64,000 nt of DNA from Acidimicrobiales bacterium (lineage in GTDB: Bacteria > Actinomycetota > Acidimicrobiia > Acidimicrobiales > SZUA-35). The notes beneath the pieces were generated by a model. It did not search any database. It had not been told where the DNA came from and worked only from the letters and a program-made list of their open reading frames with translations. Shown here one piece after another: positions 25,642 to 35,046 of this stretch; position 1 is the first letter of the stretch, and the number at the start of each line of letters is the position of its first letter. A program made the translations under genes and the position numbers. The stretch lies in assembly GCA_041394265.1 (NCBI GenBank), contig JAWKIO010000005.1, positions 1,674,001 through 1,738,000 on the forward strand, written 5' to 3'.

Positions 25642-27098
25642 CAATGCGCTCCTGAGACGGCAGTGGCCGCCGGTTCGGTGGCTGCAGTGGCGGGCGCCTC
25701 GTGGGCGTCGACGGGCGTGGCGGCGTTGGCCGGATTGGCGGCGATCTTCGCCTCGAATTCGTCGCGGAAGCGGCGGATGGCCGACGTGATCGGTGCCACC
25801 GACGAGGGGCCCAGCGGACAGATCGTGGTCTGCTTCGGCGGGAACGGCACCGCCGTCAGGCCGGCTTCGGGGTGAGCAGCGACCGGGTACGGCCCGGGGC
25901 TGATGTTCTCACCGATCGACAGTAGCAGCTCGATGTCGTCGGGTCGGCCGTGACCGTCGAGGATGCGCTGGAGCACCTTCTCTTCCCAGCTGGTGCCCTC
26001 GCGGCACGGCGTGCACTTGCCGCAGGACTCGCGGGCGTAGAAGCGCACGAGTCGCAACGCCGACTTCACGGCGCACGAGGTGTGGTCCATCACGATGATG
26101 GCGCCGGAACCGAGCATCGACCCCTCGGCACCGGCGACGCGACCCTCGAGCGGAACGTCGAGCTGCTCGGGGAAGAACCAGGGCGCCGAGCCGCCACCGG
26201 GCACGAACGCCTTCAGGTCGTTGCCGTTGCGGATGCCCTGTCCGTAGTTGTCGCCGTAGAACAGGTCGCGGAAGGTGGTGATGCCCTGCTCGACCTCGTA
26301 GACACCAGGACGATTGACGTGGCCGCTGACCGCCACCATGCGGGTGCCCGGCGAGGCCTCGGAGCCCATCTTCTTGTATTCGATCGGACCGTGCTCGATG
26401 ATCCACGGCACGTTCGACAGCGTCTCGACGTTGTTGACGATCGTTGGCTTGAGGTAGAGGCCCTTGGCGGCCGGGAAGAACGGCGGCTTCAACCGGGGCA
26501 TGCCGCGATTGCCTTCGAGCGACTCGATCAGCGCCGTCTCTTCACCGACGATGTAGGCACCGGCGCCCCAGTGCAGCACGACGTCGATGCTGACGTCGGT
26601 GCCCATGATGTCCTTGCCGACGAAACCGGCGGCGTAGGCGTCGTTGAGGGCCTGAGCGACTCGTTCCTGCGCAAGTGCCATCTCACCGCGGATGTAGAGG
26701 AAGCACTGGTTCAGCCCGAGTGCGTAGCAGGTGATGACGCAGCCTTCGATCAGCTGATGCGGATCGCGCTCCATGAGGAGTCGGTCCTTGTAGGTGCCCG
26801 GCTCGGACTCGTCGCCGTTGACCACGAGGTAGCGGGGCCACACCGGCGGCATGAATCCCCACTTGATCCCGGCCGGGAACCCGGCGCCACCACGACCGAG
26901 CAACACCGCTTCCTTGACCTCACCGGCCACCTCGGCCGGAGACATGGCGAGCGCCTTGCGCAACGCCTCGTAGCCACCGGTGGCCTGCGAACGCTCGAGC
27001 GTGAAGGAGTCTTCGTAGGGGAAGCGACTGCTGACGACCTTGGGGCCCTCGTTGTCGACGTATCCCGCGGCGTGGGGGATGTACGCGTTGGTGGCCAT
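25641..27098 (-). CDS. nuoF: NADH-quinone oxidoreductase subunit F (FMN, NADH site)
   Basis: NADH-oxidising subunit, 485 aa. GRGGAGFPAGIKW is the nucleotide/FMN motif, NGDESEPGTYKDR follows, and CGKCTPCREG plus a later Cys (TTICPLG) bind the N3 [4Fe-4S] cluster. The C-terminal 40 residues are an Ala/Pro-rich extension. The ATG follows directly on the nuoE TAG and has GGAG upstream. Operon 1 has no counterpart. Confidence 0.96.
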   Translation of the reverse strand: MATNAYIPHAAGYVDNEGPKVVSSRFPYEDSFTLERSQATGGYEALRKALAMSPAEVAGEVKEAVLLGRGGAGFPAGIKWGFMPPVWPRYLVVNGDESEPGTYKDRLLMERDPHQLIEGCVITCYALGLNQCFLYIRGEMALAQERVAQALNDAYAAGFVGKDIMGTDVSIDVVLHWGAGAYIVGEETALIESLEGNRGMPRLKPPFFPAAKGLYLKPTIVNNVETLSNVPWIIEHGPIEYKKMGSEASPGTRMVAVSGHVNRPGVYEVEQGITTFRDLFYGDNYGQGIRNGNDLKAFVPGGGSAPWFFPEQLDVPLEGRVAGAEGSMLGSGAIIVMDHTSCAVKSALRLVRFYARESCGKCTPCREGTSWEEKVLQRILDGHGRPDDIELLLSIGENISPGPYPVAAHPEAGLTAVPFPPKQTTICPLGPSSVAPITSAIRRFRDEFEAKIAANPANAATPVDAHEAPATAATEPAATAVSGAH

Positions 27099-27725
27099 CT
27101 ACGCTCCTTCCGGTGCTGCGGCGGCCTCGCGGCTGGCGAACCAGTCGGGCTTGGTCGTCTGTTCGGGCGGGGCGATCCCGCCGAGGCGGTCGGCCGGGAT
27201 GTGTTGCCGCACCAGGCCGAGCGTGCCGTGGTTGGGGATGTCGGCCCGCTTCCCGCTGCGGAGATCATCGACCAGCTGGTCGAAGTGCTCGATCGTGACC
27301 CGATTCTCGAAGCGGTAGTTCACGCTGAGGCACGGCGCCTCGGTGCAGGCGGCGATGCACTCGACGTCTTCGATCGTGAAGAGGCCGTCATCGGTCGTAC
27401 CGCCGGCACGGATGCCGAGGGTGTCCTCGGCGTGGTGCAACAGCTCTTCGGCCCCCATCAGCTGGCAGCTCAGGTTGGTACAGATGTTGATCTTGTACTT
27501 GCCGACCGGGTGACGCACGAACATCTCGTAGAACGAGCAGGTGCCGAGAACTTCGGCCGGGGTGACGCCCACCAGTTCGGCGAGGTGCTCCATGGCGTCG
27601 TCGGCCACGTAGCCGTCTTGCTCCTGGGCCAGGTGCAACAGCGGGATGAGCGCCGACTTGGGGCGGGGATAGCGAGCGATGATCTCTTTCGCCAACGAGA
27701 CGTTGGCGGCGTTCAGGCGTGGCAC
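27099..27725 (-). CDS. nuoE: NADH-quinone oxidoreductase subunit E ([2Fe-2S])
   Basis: 24-kDa subunit with the N1a [2Fe-2S] cluster, 208 aa. The thioredoxin-like domain shows ligands in CTNLSCQLMG and CIAACTEAPCLSVN, after a helical N-terminal region (EVLGTCSFYEMF). The last about 35 residues are a Pro/Ala-rich tail. GTG start directly abuts the nuoD stop. Confidence 0.95.
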   Translation of the reverse strand: MPRLNAANVSLAKEIIARYPRPKSALIPLLHLAQEQDGYVADDAMEHLAELVGVTPAEVLGTCSFYEMFVRHPVGKYKINICTNLSCQLMGAEELLHHAEDTLGIRAGGTTDDGLFTIEDVECIAACTEAPCLSVNYRFENRVTIEHFDQLVDDLRSGKRADIPNHGTLGLVRQHIPADRLGGIAPPEQTTKPDWFASREAAAAPEGA

Positions 27726-29045
27726 TTAGCGGTCCACCTCTCCCAGGATCGGATCGGCCGACGAGATGATCGCCACGGCGTCGGCGAGGAGACCGTCGGC
27801 CATCATGTGCGGCAGCGTTTGCAGGTTGATGAAGCTCGGCGGGCGGATCGACATGCGGTACGGCTTCGACGAGCCGTCGCTGACGATGTAGCAACCGAGC
27901 TCACCGCGAGGTGACTCAACCGAGGCGTAGGCCTCGCCTTCGGGGACCTTGAAGCCCTCGGTGAAGATCTTGAAGTGATGGATCAGCGCTTCCATGGACT
28001 CGTCGATCCGGGCCCGGGGCGGCGGCGTGACCTTGGTGTCTTGCACCCGGTAGTCACCCTTTGGCATCAGATCGAGGATCTGATGCAGGATCCGCATCGA
28101 TTCGCGGATCTCGTTCAGCCGGATCGCGAAGCGGTCGAACGAATCGCCGTAGGTGCCGACGACGACGTCGAACTCGACCTGGTCGTAGGCGAGGTAGGGC
28201 TGGTCGCGACGCAGATCGGCGGGGATGCCGGTGGCACGGAGCAGTGGGCCGGTGGCCGACAGCGCCATGGCCTCCTCGGGCCCGAGCACACCTACGCCCT
28301 GCAGACGGTCTCGCCAGATCGGCTGCCCGGTCATGAGGGTGTCGTACTCGTCGAGGCGGTGCGGCAGCATCTCGAGGAGCCGCAGGACCTCGGTGCGCCA
28401 GCCGTCAGGGAGGTCGGCGGCAACGCCACCCGGGCGGATGTAGTTGTGGTTCATGCGCAGGCCCGTGACCGATTCGAAGAATCGAAGCACCTGCTCGCGC
28501 TCGCGCCAGCCGTAGATCATCATGGAGACCGCACCGAGGTCCATGCCGTTGGTGGCCATGAACAACAGATGCGACGAGATGCGGTTCATCTCGGTCATGA
28601 GCATGCGGATCCAGGTGGCCCGCTCGGGGATCTCGACGCCGAGCAACTTCTCGGTGGCGAGCGAGAACGCCAGCTCGGTGAACAGCGGCGAGGCGTAGTC
28701 CATCCGGGTCACATTCGTGGAGCCCTGCAGGAAGGTGAGCGCCTCGGCCTGCTTCTCCATTCCGGTATGGAGATAGCCGACGACCGGCTTGGAGCGACGA
28801 ACGGTCTCGCCGTCCATTTCGAGCATGAGCCGCAACACACCGTGGGTCGAGGGGTGCGACGGACCCATGTTGATCAACATGGTCTGGTCGTTCTCGTCTT
28901 CCAACGGAGCGTCGGCCAGCTCGGCCATCTGTACTTCGGACATTCGCAGCACGGCATGGCGGCGAGGCAGAAGGTGGAGCTGCCCCTCGGGAGTCTCGGA
29001 TGCTTCGTGGACTGCGGCGTCGGTGGGGCGTTCGGTGACCGTCAT
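27726..29045 (-). CDS. nuoD: NADH-quinone oxidoreductase subunit D, copy 2
   Basis: 49-kDa quinone-site subunit, 439 aa. Motifs: NMGPSHPSTHGVLRLMLEMDGE, VGYLHTGMEKQAE, RISSHLLFMATNGMDLGA, and the C-terminal ADPILGEVDR. The first about 55 residues are an N-terminal extension rich in Glu/Thr. It lies eight bases after nuoC. Confidence 0.95.
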   Translation of the reverse strand: MTVTERPTDAAVHEASETPEGQLHLLPRRHAVLRMSEVQMAELADAPLEDENDQTMLINMGPSHPSTHGVLRLMLEMDGETVRRSKPVVGYLHTGMEKQAEALTFLQGSTNVTRMDYASPLFTELAFSLATEKLLGVEIPERATWIRMLMTEMNRISSHLLFMATNGMDLGAVSMMIYGWREREQVLRFFESVTGLRMNHNYIRPGGVAADLPDGWRTEVLRLLEMLPHRLDEYDTLMTGQPIWRDRLQGVGVLGPEEAMALSATGPLLRATGIPADLRRDQPYLAYDQVEFDVVVGTYGDSFDRFAIRLNEIRESMRILHQILDLMPKGDYRVQDTKVTPPPRARIDESMEALIHHFKIFTEGFKVPEGEAYASVESPRGELGCYIVSDGSSKPYRMSIRPPSFINLQTLPHMMADGLLADAVAIISSADPILGEVDR

Positions 29046-29053
29046 TGGTGCTC

Positions 29054-29587
29054 CTAGCGCGCGCCGGGCGCGCCCTTGAACTGCACGGGGATCGCGCCGA
29101 TGGCGTAGTCCTTGCGCAACGGATGACCCTGCCAGCTCTCCGGCATGAGGATGCGGGAGAGATCGGGGTGGTCGATGAATTCGATGCCGAACATGTCGTA
29201 GACCTCGCGCTCGAGGAAGTCGAGGCCGGGGTAGAACGTGGTCAGCGAGGCGATGGCCGGATCATCGGCCGGCAGTTGCACCTTGGCCCACAGGCGACGG
29301 TTGCCCTCGATGTCGGCGAAGGCGGCGACGACTTCGAACCGTTCGCCCGCCACGCCCTCGGGCAACGGACGGTTCCCTTTGTAGGTGAGGTAGTCGACGG
29401 CGGTGAGGTCGAGGCCCATGGTGAACCCGTCGGCGAGCAGCGCACGAGCGAGGTCGAGCCACTGGTCTCGGGTGGGGTGGAGCACGAGGCGCTCACCGGA
29501 CTCGTCGGCCAGGACGCCGTAGCGTTCCGGCGGCGGCGTTGGCGCCGCTTCCTCGGCGTCGACGGCGGTGTCGGAAGTGTCGCTCAT
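29054..29587 (-). CDS. nuoC: NADH-quinone oxidoreductase subunit C, copy 2
   Basis: 30-kDa subunit, 177 aa from the ATG at 29587. Signature: FLEREVYDMFGIEFIDHPDLSRILMPESWQGHPLRKDY. The first 25 residues are acidic and Pro-rich. TGATG overlap with nuoB. The longer upstream open frame mirrors nuoB. Confidence 0.94.
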   Translation of the reverse strand: MSDTSDTAVDAEEAAPTPPPERYGVLADESGERLVLHPTRDQWLDLARALLADGFTMGLDLTAVDYLTYKGNRPLPEGVAGERFEVVAAFADIEGNRRLWAKVQLPADDPAIASLTTFYPGLDFLEREVYDMFGIEFIDHPDLSRILMPESWQGHPLRKDYAIGAIPVQFKGAPGAR

Positions 29588-30171
29588 CAGCGCCGCCCCA
29601 CGGTGATGAGGTTGGAACCCCCGGAAGCGGTGCGTTCTTCGATGACGATGCCGGCACCGGCGCCGGTGGCTTCGCGGCGTCGCATGATCTCGCCGGTCTC
29701 GATCTTCGTGTGCAGGGTGTTGATCGCATGGATGAGGGTTTCGGGGCCGGGAGGGCAACCCGGTGCGTAGACGTCGACCGGGACGATCTGGTCGACGCCC
29801 TGCACGATGGCGTAGTTGTTGAACATGCCGCCCGACGAGGCACAGACACCCATCGAGATGACCCACTTGGGTTCCATCATCTGGTCGTAGACCTGTCGAA
29901 GTACTGGCGCCATCTTCTGCGAGACCCGACCGGCGACGATCATGATGTCGGCCTGACGCGGCGAGGCCCGGAACACTTCCATGCCGAGCCGAGCCATGTC
30001 GTAGTGAGACCCACCGGCGGCCATCATCTCGATGGCGCAACACGCGAGCCCAAAGGTGGCGGGCCAGGAGGACCGAGCGCGGGTCCACTTGATGAACGAC
30101 TCGAGTTGGCCGGTGAGCACGTTGTGCTCCATGCCCTCGAGGCCGTGGGCCTGGATGTCGGCGAACCCCAT
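29587..30171 (-). CDS. nuoB: NADH-quinone oxidoreductase subunit B, copy 2 (N2 cluster)
   Basis: Holds cluster N2, 194 aa. Ligands: GLACCAIEMMA, SMGVCASSGGMFNNY, and YAPGCPPGPETLI. Start MGFADIQAHGLEG at 30171 overlaps the nuoA stop by one base. The C-terminal 30 residues are a variable tail. Confidence 0.95.
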   Translation of the reverse strand: MGFADIQAHGLEGMEHNVLTGQLESFIKWTRARSSWPATFGLACCAIEMMAAGGSHYDMARLGMEVFRASPRQADIMIVAGRVSQKMAPVLRQVYDQMMEPKWVISMGVCASSGGMFNNYAIVQGVDQIVPVDVYAPGCPPGPETLIHAINTLHTKIETGEIMRRREATGAGAGIVIEERTASGGSNLITVGRR

Positions 30172-30674
30172 CAGGCGACGTCCTCTCTGGCGACGGCGGC
30201 AACACGGCGATCGGGCACCCGTACCTCGTCGAAACGACCGTCGGTACCGACCCGGCGGATCGTGGTGGTGGTGGTGCGGGCGCTCGAGCGCATCTCGTGC
30301 TGACGGGTGTTGACCTGGAGCGGCCCCCAGTCGAGTGCACCCTTGGAAATCAGGTAGACGAACGACTCGAAGACCAGCAACGAGAACACGATCATGGCGA
30401 TCAGACCCGGAAGCGCCAGCTCGCGGTGCACCATCGCCCACGGGTAGAGGAAGATGATCTCGATGTCGAAGATGATGAAGAGCATCGCCACGAGGTAGAA
30501 GCGGACGGGAAACCGCTGCGGCGGCTCTCGGCCGGGGACGATGCCGCACTCGTAGGGCGCGTATTTCTCGACCGTGGGACGGCGAGGAGCGAGCAGCTTC
30601 GATGCCACGAAACTGCCAGCGGCGAAGAGCACCGCCAAGACCGTCAATGCCAGGATCGGCAGATATTGGGCCAT
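30171..30674 (-). CDS. nuoA: NADH-quinone oxidoreductase subunit A, copy 2, with long tail
   Basis: First gene of the complete nuo operon, 167 aa. It has KYAPYECGIVPGREPPQRFPVRFYLVAMLFIIFDIEIIFLYPWA. The three-TM core ends near residue 115; the following about 45 residues (Arg/Thr-rich, basic) are an unusual extension of the family's about 120 aa. AAAGGA lies just before the ATG. Confidence 0.94.
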   Translation of the reverse strand: MAQYLPILALTVLAVLFAAGSFVASKLLAPRRPTVEKYAPYECGIVPGREPPQRFPVRFYLVAMLFIIFDIEIIFLYPWAMVHRELALPGLIAMIVFSLLVFESFVYLISKGALDWGPLQVNTRQHEMRSSARTTTTTIRRVGTDGRFDEVRVPDRRVAAVAREDVA

Positions 30675-30705
30675 GGGTGTCCTTTCGTTCTCAGGTGTGG
30701 TGGGG

Positions 30706-30731
30706 ATGCTAGAGCGAGAGGGTCATGACCC
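30706..30731 (-). promoter_or_regulatory. Probable nuo operon 2 promoter with palindrome
   Basis: TAGCAT (30706-30711, minus strand) is a likely -10, 31 bases before the nuoA start. A perfect 12-bp palindrome GGGTCATGACCC (30720-30731) lies where the spacer would be. No clear -35, which may mean an activator. No Rex-type site is seen here. Confidence 0.4.
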
Positions 30732-30783
30732 GATGGGGCCAAAGGTCCGTACCCGTAGAACGAGCACGCGGTGACCGTCTTGA

Positions 30784-31737
30784 TCAAGCGTTGGCGCGGA
30801 TTTCCGCCTCGTGGTTGTCACGAACGTGGAGGGCGTAGCAGAACACCGCGAACAGGAGACCACTGAACAGGGTGAACATTGCCGGGGTGAAGCGTAGACC
30901 GCCGAACAGCCAAGGCATCGGGCCGCCGCGATCGCGTTCCATCACCACGTTGTAGATCGGCTTCTCCGGATCGACCTGGGCGACCGGCGGCGCCTGGCCG
31001 GGCAGGGTCGGCTGCTCGACGATCCCCTGGACCTGGATCACCATGAGTTCTTCGGTGTGGATCGCATGCAGCGTCATGGTGTCGAGCTTGTGCAACGCCC
31101 GTTTGGGGGCATCGGTGAAGGTCTCGACCCACTGGTTCTTGTCGGGGTCGTCGGCATCGATGTCGGGGTCGAGCAACGGCTTGCCCCCGGTGTTGAAGGC
31201 GCCGAACTGGAGCGGCAGGTAGTCACCGGCACCCTCGTACACCTCGAACTCGATGAGATACTCACCGGCGAGCGACGTCGCCTCGCCTCGAGTCGGGTCG
31301 GAGGTCGACAGGTACCGCCAGTCGGCGAACTCCCCCTCGTTGTCACGGACGAACGCCACGGCCTCGGCCTGAGCGAGATCGGGATCATCCGATGTCACGC
31401 CGTCGGCCGGTGATACCTCGTCGAGAGCGAAACCCAACTCCTGCGCTCGTTCACTCTCGGCCAGGTCGAGGTTTTCCGGAACGATTTCGACGAGCTCCCA
31501 TGTGGGAGGTTGGCCGCGCCAACCGATTCCGTAGACCGTCCAGAAGACGCCCATCAACATCATCCAGCCAAACAGGCCTGCGCCGGCGATCAGCCCGCCG
31601 GTTCGCGATCCGGAGTTGGTCGCGACCAGCAGGTAGGTGCCGCCGATCAGGACGACCACGCCGACCATGACCGACAGCAGGCCACGGATGAACGGGTCGA
31701 AGCCGAGCCCGTCGATGAAAGACAGCATGTGGATCAT
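30784..31737 (-). CDS. Membrane protein of the quinol oxidase cluster, unknown function
   Basis: 317 aa, no recognised family. Two N-terminal TM helices (about 17-42 and 46-70), an acidic soluble domain of about 200 residues, and one TM near the C-terminus (about 285-305) ending in HVRDNHEAEIRANA. The soluble part has no Cys and no CxxCH, so it is not a cytochrome. Its ATG directly abuts the dihaem cytochrome c stop (TAG-ATG), so it is probably a partner or assembly factor of that complex (inference). Confidence 0.7.
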   Translation of the reverse strand: MIHMLSFIDGLGFDPFIRGLLSVMVGVVVLIGGTYLLVATNSGSRTGGLIAGAGLFGWMMLMGVFWTVYGIGWRGQPPTWELVEIVPENLDLAESERAQELGFALDEVSPADGVTSDDPDLAQAEAVAFVRDNEGEFADWRYLSTSDPTRGEATSLAGEYLIEFEVYEGAGDYLPLQFGAFNTGGKPLLDPDIDADDPDKNQWVETFTDAPKRALHKLDTMTLHAIHTEELMVIQVQGIVEQPTLPGQAPPVAQVDPEKPIYNVVMERDRGGPMPWLFGGLRFTPAMFTLFSGLLFAVFCYALHVRDNHEAEIRANA

Positions 31738-33348
31738 CTAGAGACCTCGCTCGTAGTCGACGACCGCCTGGATGAACGAGGGCGGCAGGGTGGCACCGAA
31801 GCCGGGCATCATGCCGGCGTGGCTCTGTCCGCCCCGGCCGTAGCCCTTGCCGGCATCGGCGCCGGAGTAGACGAAGTCGTAGTGCGCCTGGCTGGTGCGT
31901 TCGGGCATCTCGACCACGGTGCAATCGCCACCGAGTCGACCATCGGCGAACTCGATCACATTGCCGGCGAGATCGGCGGGATCGAGCACAGGCGGGTCGG
32001 CGAACCCGTTCGTGGTGGCGGTGCCTTCTGGGGCATCCGCTGCGAGAACGAGTGGGATCGAGGGATCGAACGGATACGCGTTGGCGGAGATACCACCCGG
32101 TTCCCACAGTGCCGACTCGAAGGCGCACGCCGCGAGGTCGCCGGCGTTCTCGCCTTCCTCGATCACGATGAAGGGCCGTGCCGCACCAGTCTCGTCTTCG
32201 AGATCGGAGATCGGAACGCCCTTCTCGTCGAGTTGGACCCGAGTCTCACCGTCGGCGCCAAGGAGGTAATTGCGGCCATCCTCGCCGGTGAGGCCACCCG
32301 ATGGCAACCAACCACCGTTCAGCGTGATCTCGACCTTGCTGCTCTCGATGACGTGAGTTTCACCGGTGTTCGGCAGCTTCCAGGTGTCGTTCGGGAAGCG
32401 CTCGAGCACCGAACCACCACACAGGTTGTAGCCGATGCCCGAGGGATCACCGCCGCCGCAACCGGCGACGCCTTCGTCGAGCACGTTGGGCGACACGTCG
32501 ATGCCGAGCGACCAGCCGGCCGTATGGCAACGACCACAGCTGAGCGACCCGGCCTGGTAGCCGGAGAAGAGTCCGAGATTGAACACCGCCTCGCCGATGG
32601 TGGCGAACTCGCCGTCGTCGAGCGAGCGTTGGACCTCGTCGCGGATGCCCGTGGTCAGTTCGGCAGCTGCGGTTGCTGCCGCCTCGGGATCAGCCGACTC
32701 GCTGATGGCGATCGGGTCGAGCGTCTGCACCTGGAGCGTGCCGAGGTAGGTGATGATCTCCTCGATGTTCTGCGAGGTGAGCGGACCGCCACCCGGCGTG
32801 CCCCACGCCGCCATCGGGGATCCCGGGCGACCGTAGTTGAGGATGTAGGTGACCTCTTCCTCGGAGTAGCGAAGCAGCACGTTGTTGAGTGCCGGAGCGG
32901 TCCAGTTGGCGTTGGCGATGAACTGGCCATCGGCGTCTTGCAGCACGTAGGGCGCGATGCCGCCCACACCACCGGCGGCATGGCAGTTCACGCACTGCGC
33001 ACCCTGGGTGTAGAGGCGGCCGCCGAAGACCTCGAAGCGGAAGTCGTAGGCCTCGACGGCGCCCTCTTGACGACCGGGCTCGGCCAGCCAGTAGAAGGGC
33101 AGCGCCATGGCGATCAGCCCGAGGCAAACGAGGGCGAAGCTCAGCGAACGGTCGAGCTTCGGGCCTTCGAGCTCCTCGTCGGAGAGGTACTCACGCTTGT
33201 TGGCGGCCAGCTCGAGCTCGGAGCCGAGTTCGGGCTTGGCCTGGATCATGTTGCGGACGAACAGCGCAACGTAGGCCAGGAAGACGAGTACCGCGACCGT
33301 GAGGCCGATCGCTCGGTAGTTCGCTGCGAGCAGCATGGTCGAAATCAT
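31738..33348 (-). CDS. Membrane-anchored dihaem cytochrome c
   Basis: 536 aa. An N-terminal TM (about 10-32) and a second TM (about 68-88) precede the soluble part. Two haem c motifs are visible, CVNCH and CGRCH. The first domain (about 95-205) ends in a typical cytochrome c helix; the last about 50 residues (SHAGMMPGFGATL...FIQAVVDYERG) offer a Met ligand and terminal helix for the second domain, with a long insertion between. It overlaps the Rieske stop by one base and likely takes electrons from Rieske. Confidence 0.85.
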   Translation of the reverse strand: MISTMLLAANYRAIGLTVAVLVFLAYVALFVRNMIQAKPELGSELELAANKREYLSDEELEGPKLDRSLSFALVCLGLIAMALPFYWLAEPGRQEGAVEAYDFRFEVFGGRLYTQGAQCVNCHAAGGVGGIAPYVLQDADGQFIANANWTAPALNNVLLRYSEEEVTYILNYGRPGSPMAAWGTPGGGPLTSQNIEEIITYLGTLQVQTLDPIAISESADPEAAATAAAELTTGIRDEVQRSLDDGEFATIGEAVFNLGLFSGYQAGSLSCGRCHTAGWSLGIDVSPNVLDEGVAGCGGGDPSGIGYNLCGGSVLERFPNDTWKLPNTGETHVIESSKVEITLNGGWLPSGGLTGEDGRNYLLGADGETRVQLDEKGVPISDLEDETGAARPFIVIEEGENAGDLAACAFESALWEPGGISANAYPFDPSIPLVLAADAPEGTATTNGFADPPVLDPADLAGNVIEFADGRLGGDCTVVEMPERTSQAHYDFVYSGADAGKGYGRGGQSHAGMMPGFGATLPPSFIQAVVDYERGL

Positions 33349-34214
33349 CAGTGTCCCTCCGAGGCCCCGATGCAGTTGGGACCCTCGGCCTCTTGACCGG
33401 TGGTGTTGGTGCCGATCGGCGGGCCCTGGATGACCACGCCCGTGTCGACGATCAGCTCGTTGGCTGCCGTGACCTCCATCGGGAAGCGGTCCATGCCACG
33501 GGGAGCGGGACCGCCCTTCTTCTCACCGACTCGGTTGTACTGCGACCCGTGACACGGGCACTCGAACCACTGCGAGGTGCCACATTCGGGAACACGGCAG
33601 CCGAGGTGAGGACAGGTCTGGTAGAGGGCGGTGACGCCGGCGTTGAGACCCTGCTCCACCTGTGGGTAGAAGGCGTACTGGGAGACGGCCTTCTCGAGCG
33701 CGGGCTGGGGGTACTCGGTGACCCACATGCGACCTTCGGGGACGTAGAAGAACCCGCCACCGGCGATGATCGCGGCCTGGATGTCGGGGATGCGGCCAAC
33801 GTTGATCTTGGCACCGAAGCCACTGGCTCCCTGCGGCCACAGGAATCCGATCGCCGCGGCGCCGAACCCGGACAGGCCGAGCCCGAACATCGCGACGATG
33901 CTGCGGTTCAGGAATTGGCGTCGGGCGACACCGAGGGTTTCGGGGTCGGGTGGGACGTAGGCAACCGGGGCGGACGGGCCGGTGGCGACGAGCGCTCCCG
34001 ATTGTTCCTTGCGAGCAAGGGCCTCGACGGCGCGACCCGAGACCGCGGTCTCGCTCGCGCCACTGCCCACGTTGACCGGACGGTCGCGTTTGACGGTCTC
34101 GCCCGAGAGCTGACCGAGGGCGGTGTTGGTGTCCTTGCGTCGCAGCGACGTCGCCACGCCGACGACGGCCAACAACGCCAGGACGACAACGGCGGCGATG
34201 ATGATGCCAATCAC
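33348..34214 (-). CDS. qcrA: Rieske iron-sulfur protein of the quinol oxidase complex
   Basis: 288 aa. A first TM at the very N-terminus (VIGIIIAAVVVLALLAVVGVA), a linker, and a second TM (about 120-140) precede the soluble Rieske fold. Cluster ligands: CPHLGC and CPCHGSQYN. The GTG at 34214 is chosen because GAGG lies 8 nt upstream and the following residues form the first TM. The extra N-terminal TM is unusual for a simple Rieske and resembles actinobacterial QcrA types with extra TMs. Confidence 0.92.
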   Translation of the reverse strand: MIGIIIAAVVVLALLAVVGVATSLRRKDTNTALGQLSGETVKRDRPVNVGSGASETAVSGRAVEALARKEQSGALVATGPSAPVAYVPPDPETLGVARRQFLNRSIVAMFGLGLSGFGAAAIGFLWPQGASGFGAKINVGRIPDIQAAIIAGGGFFYVPEGRMWVTEYPQPALEKAVSQYAFYPQVEQGLNAGVTALYQTCPHLGCRVPECGTSQWFECPCHGSQYNRVGEKKGGPAPRGMDRFPMEVTAANELIVDTGVVIQGPPIGTNTTGQEAEGPNCIGASEGH

Positions 34215-34230
34215 GTGCGGATCCTCTCTC

Positions 34231-34992
34231 TCAGAGCTCGAAGAACAGTCCGTCGTTCCAGGGGAAGACGAAGTTGAAGCCAGGGCCACGGAAGAACGAG
34301 CCGATGATCACCAACACCGCCCAGAACATCATGAACACGGTGAACATCGAGACGGCGAACTTGCGATCTTCTGGCTTGTTGGACGGGTTCTTGTCGATGT
34401 AGGGGACCATCGTCAAGATGATCAGGCCGATGCCGGGAATGGTCACGCCGGCCACCATCGGGTGGAACAGGGTGAGGAGTTCCTGGAGGCCGAGGAAGTA
34501 CCACGGCGCCTTCGACGGGTTCGGGGTCTGGTTGACGTTGGCCAGCTCGAGCAGTGGGGCATTCGACCAGATCGAGAAGAAGGTCAAGAAGCCGAGGCAG
34601 AACAACGCCGCACCGAACTCGACCACGATGAGGTGGGGCCAGGTGTGCACCTTGTCGTGCGGGGTCATCTTGATGTCTTGGATCGAGCCCGACTTGACGA
34701 CGGTGAGCAGTCGCTGGGTGTGGCCACCCGGGCCGCTCATGACCGGGGCGTCGGCCACAGCGGTAGCAGCGGCCACCGCAGCACCTGCGGTTGCCGCCGG
34801 CGCAACGGCGGTCTCGGCCTCTTTGGACTTCGCCGACTTCGACCGCTCCAGCAGGTGTGCCGGGATCTTCGATGCCGCGGGGTCGCTGGGCGCGTCGCTG
34901 GCAGCGGCGGGAGCTGGCTCGGGAGCCGAACTCTCGGCCTTCTTCCGAGCCTCTTCGGCACGCTTGCGGAGATGTTCTGGGATCTCGGTCAT
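34231..34992 (-). CDS. Cytochrome b subunit IV-like protein
   Basis: 253 aa. The C-terminal about 160 residues match the C-terminal half of cytochrome b (b6f subunit IV): TPHDKVHTWPHLIVVEFG, KAPWYFLGLQELLTLFHP, then two further TMs. The quinol-site PEWY motif reads APWY here. The first about 90 residues are a soluble Ala/Pro/Glu extension holding the motif IPEHLRKR at 4-11 and IPAHLLERSKSAK at 43-55. It follows the b6 gene on the same strand. Confidence 0.9.
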   Translation of the reverse strand: MTEIPEHLRKRAEEARKKAESSAPEPAPAAASDAPSDPAASKIPAHLLERSKSAKSKEAETAVAPAATAGAAVAAATAVADAPVMSGPGGHTQRLLTVVKSGSIQDIKMTPHDKVHTWPHLIVVEFGAALFCLGFLTFFSIWSNAPLLELANVNQTPNPSKAPWYFLGLQELLTLFHPMVAGVTIPGIGLIILTMVPYIDKNPSNKPEDRKFAVSMFTVFMMFWAVLVIIGSFFRGPGFNFVFPWNDGLFFEL

Positions 34993-35046
34993 GGATGGAA
35001 GTCTCTTTGATCTCGGGCGGGGAACGACGTGGTGGGAGGAGCGGGC

